Assembly (NCBI GenBank): GCA_905331475.1
Contig: CAJNYU010000954.1
Location: 21,302-85,301, forward strand
Reading direction: 5' to 3'
From: Rotaria socialis
Lineage: Eukaryota; Rotifera; Eurotatoria; Philodinida; Philodinidae
DNA length: 64,000 bases
In this document: piece after piece, positions 63,994 to 64,000 of the stretch
How positions within the stretch are numbered: the stretch's first letter is position 1
Layout: every line of letters starts with the position of its first letter
Program-made: the position numbers and the translations under genes
The notes under the pieces: generated by a model
Seen by the model: only the letters and a program-made list of their open reading frames with translations
The model's database searches: none
Told to the model about the DNA's origin: nothing

Positions 63994-64000
63994 GTTTGGG

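Noticed and set aside
1-64000. CRISPR arrays, tRNA, rRNA, bacterial operons
   Set aside because: None seen; the genes are spliced metazoan genes and no spaced direct-repeat array is present.

Overview
The window is eukaryotic and animal. It is AT-rich, with many short introns (often 50-60 nt, GT-AG) and recognisable metazoan single-copy genes. A bdelloid rotifer is the best guess (inference), because the gene at 20717-22780 has an architecture I associate with bdelloids: an FVLIWLD-type N-terminal domain, an ADP-ribosyltransferase-like domain and TPRs. Most reading frames are exons of spliced genes. I rebuilt the gene models by hand from splice sites and homology. Every complete model sums to a whole number of codons.

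Layout, left to right: KIF3A kinesin-2 motor (minus, 46-3917, C-terminus off the left edge); a 30-exon nuclear receptor corepressor NCoR/SMRT (minus, 4573-17463, 1950 aa); an intronless TPR protein with a catalytically degenerate ADP-ribosyltransferase-like domain (minus, 20717-22780); a CYP3-clan cytochrome P450 (plus, 25710-27802); a single-pass LRR receptor (plus, 31106-33163); an unrecognised 160-aa protein (plus, 33893-34825) converging on HYLS1 (minus, 34948-36316); RPAP3 (plus, 36876-38378), divergent from HYLS1; an IA-2/PTPRN pseudophosphatase (plus, 40252-48613, 20 exons, 884 aa) converging on RTN4IP1 (minus, 48814-51279); and IBTK (minus, 52129-59015, 27 exons, 1294 aa). From 59.9 kb to the right edge I see no genes, only transposon relics and unusual repeats.

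Functional threads are loose and no operon-like unit is evident. KIF3A and HYLS1 are both ciliary/centriolar. PTPRN belongs to dense-core vesicles, RPAP3 to R2TP/Pol II assembly, RTN4IP1 to mitochondria, IBTK to ubiquitin ligase/kinase regulation, and NCoR to HDAC3 repression.

The most notable unexplained structures are: a 214-bp hAT-type miniature transposon with a perfect 8-bp target duplication inside an IBTK intron, built internally of AAGTA repeats; a second hAT-type element with a 16-G run in a PTPRN intron; nested inverted-repeat elements at 62.15-62.87 kb; an internally deleted Tigger/pogo relic at 59.9-60.7 kb; and a block of ACCGCGGT palindromes running off the right edge. The pseudo-ADP-ribosyltransferase/TPR gene is the most interesting coding locus.
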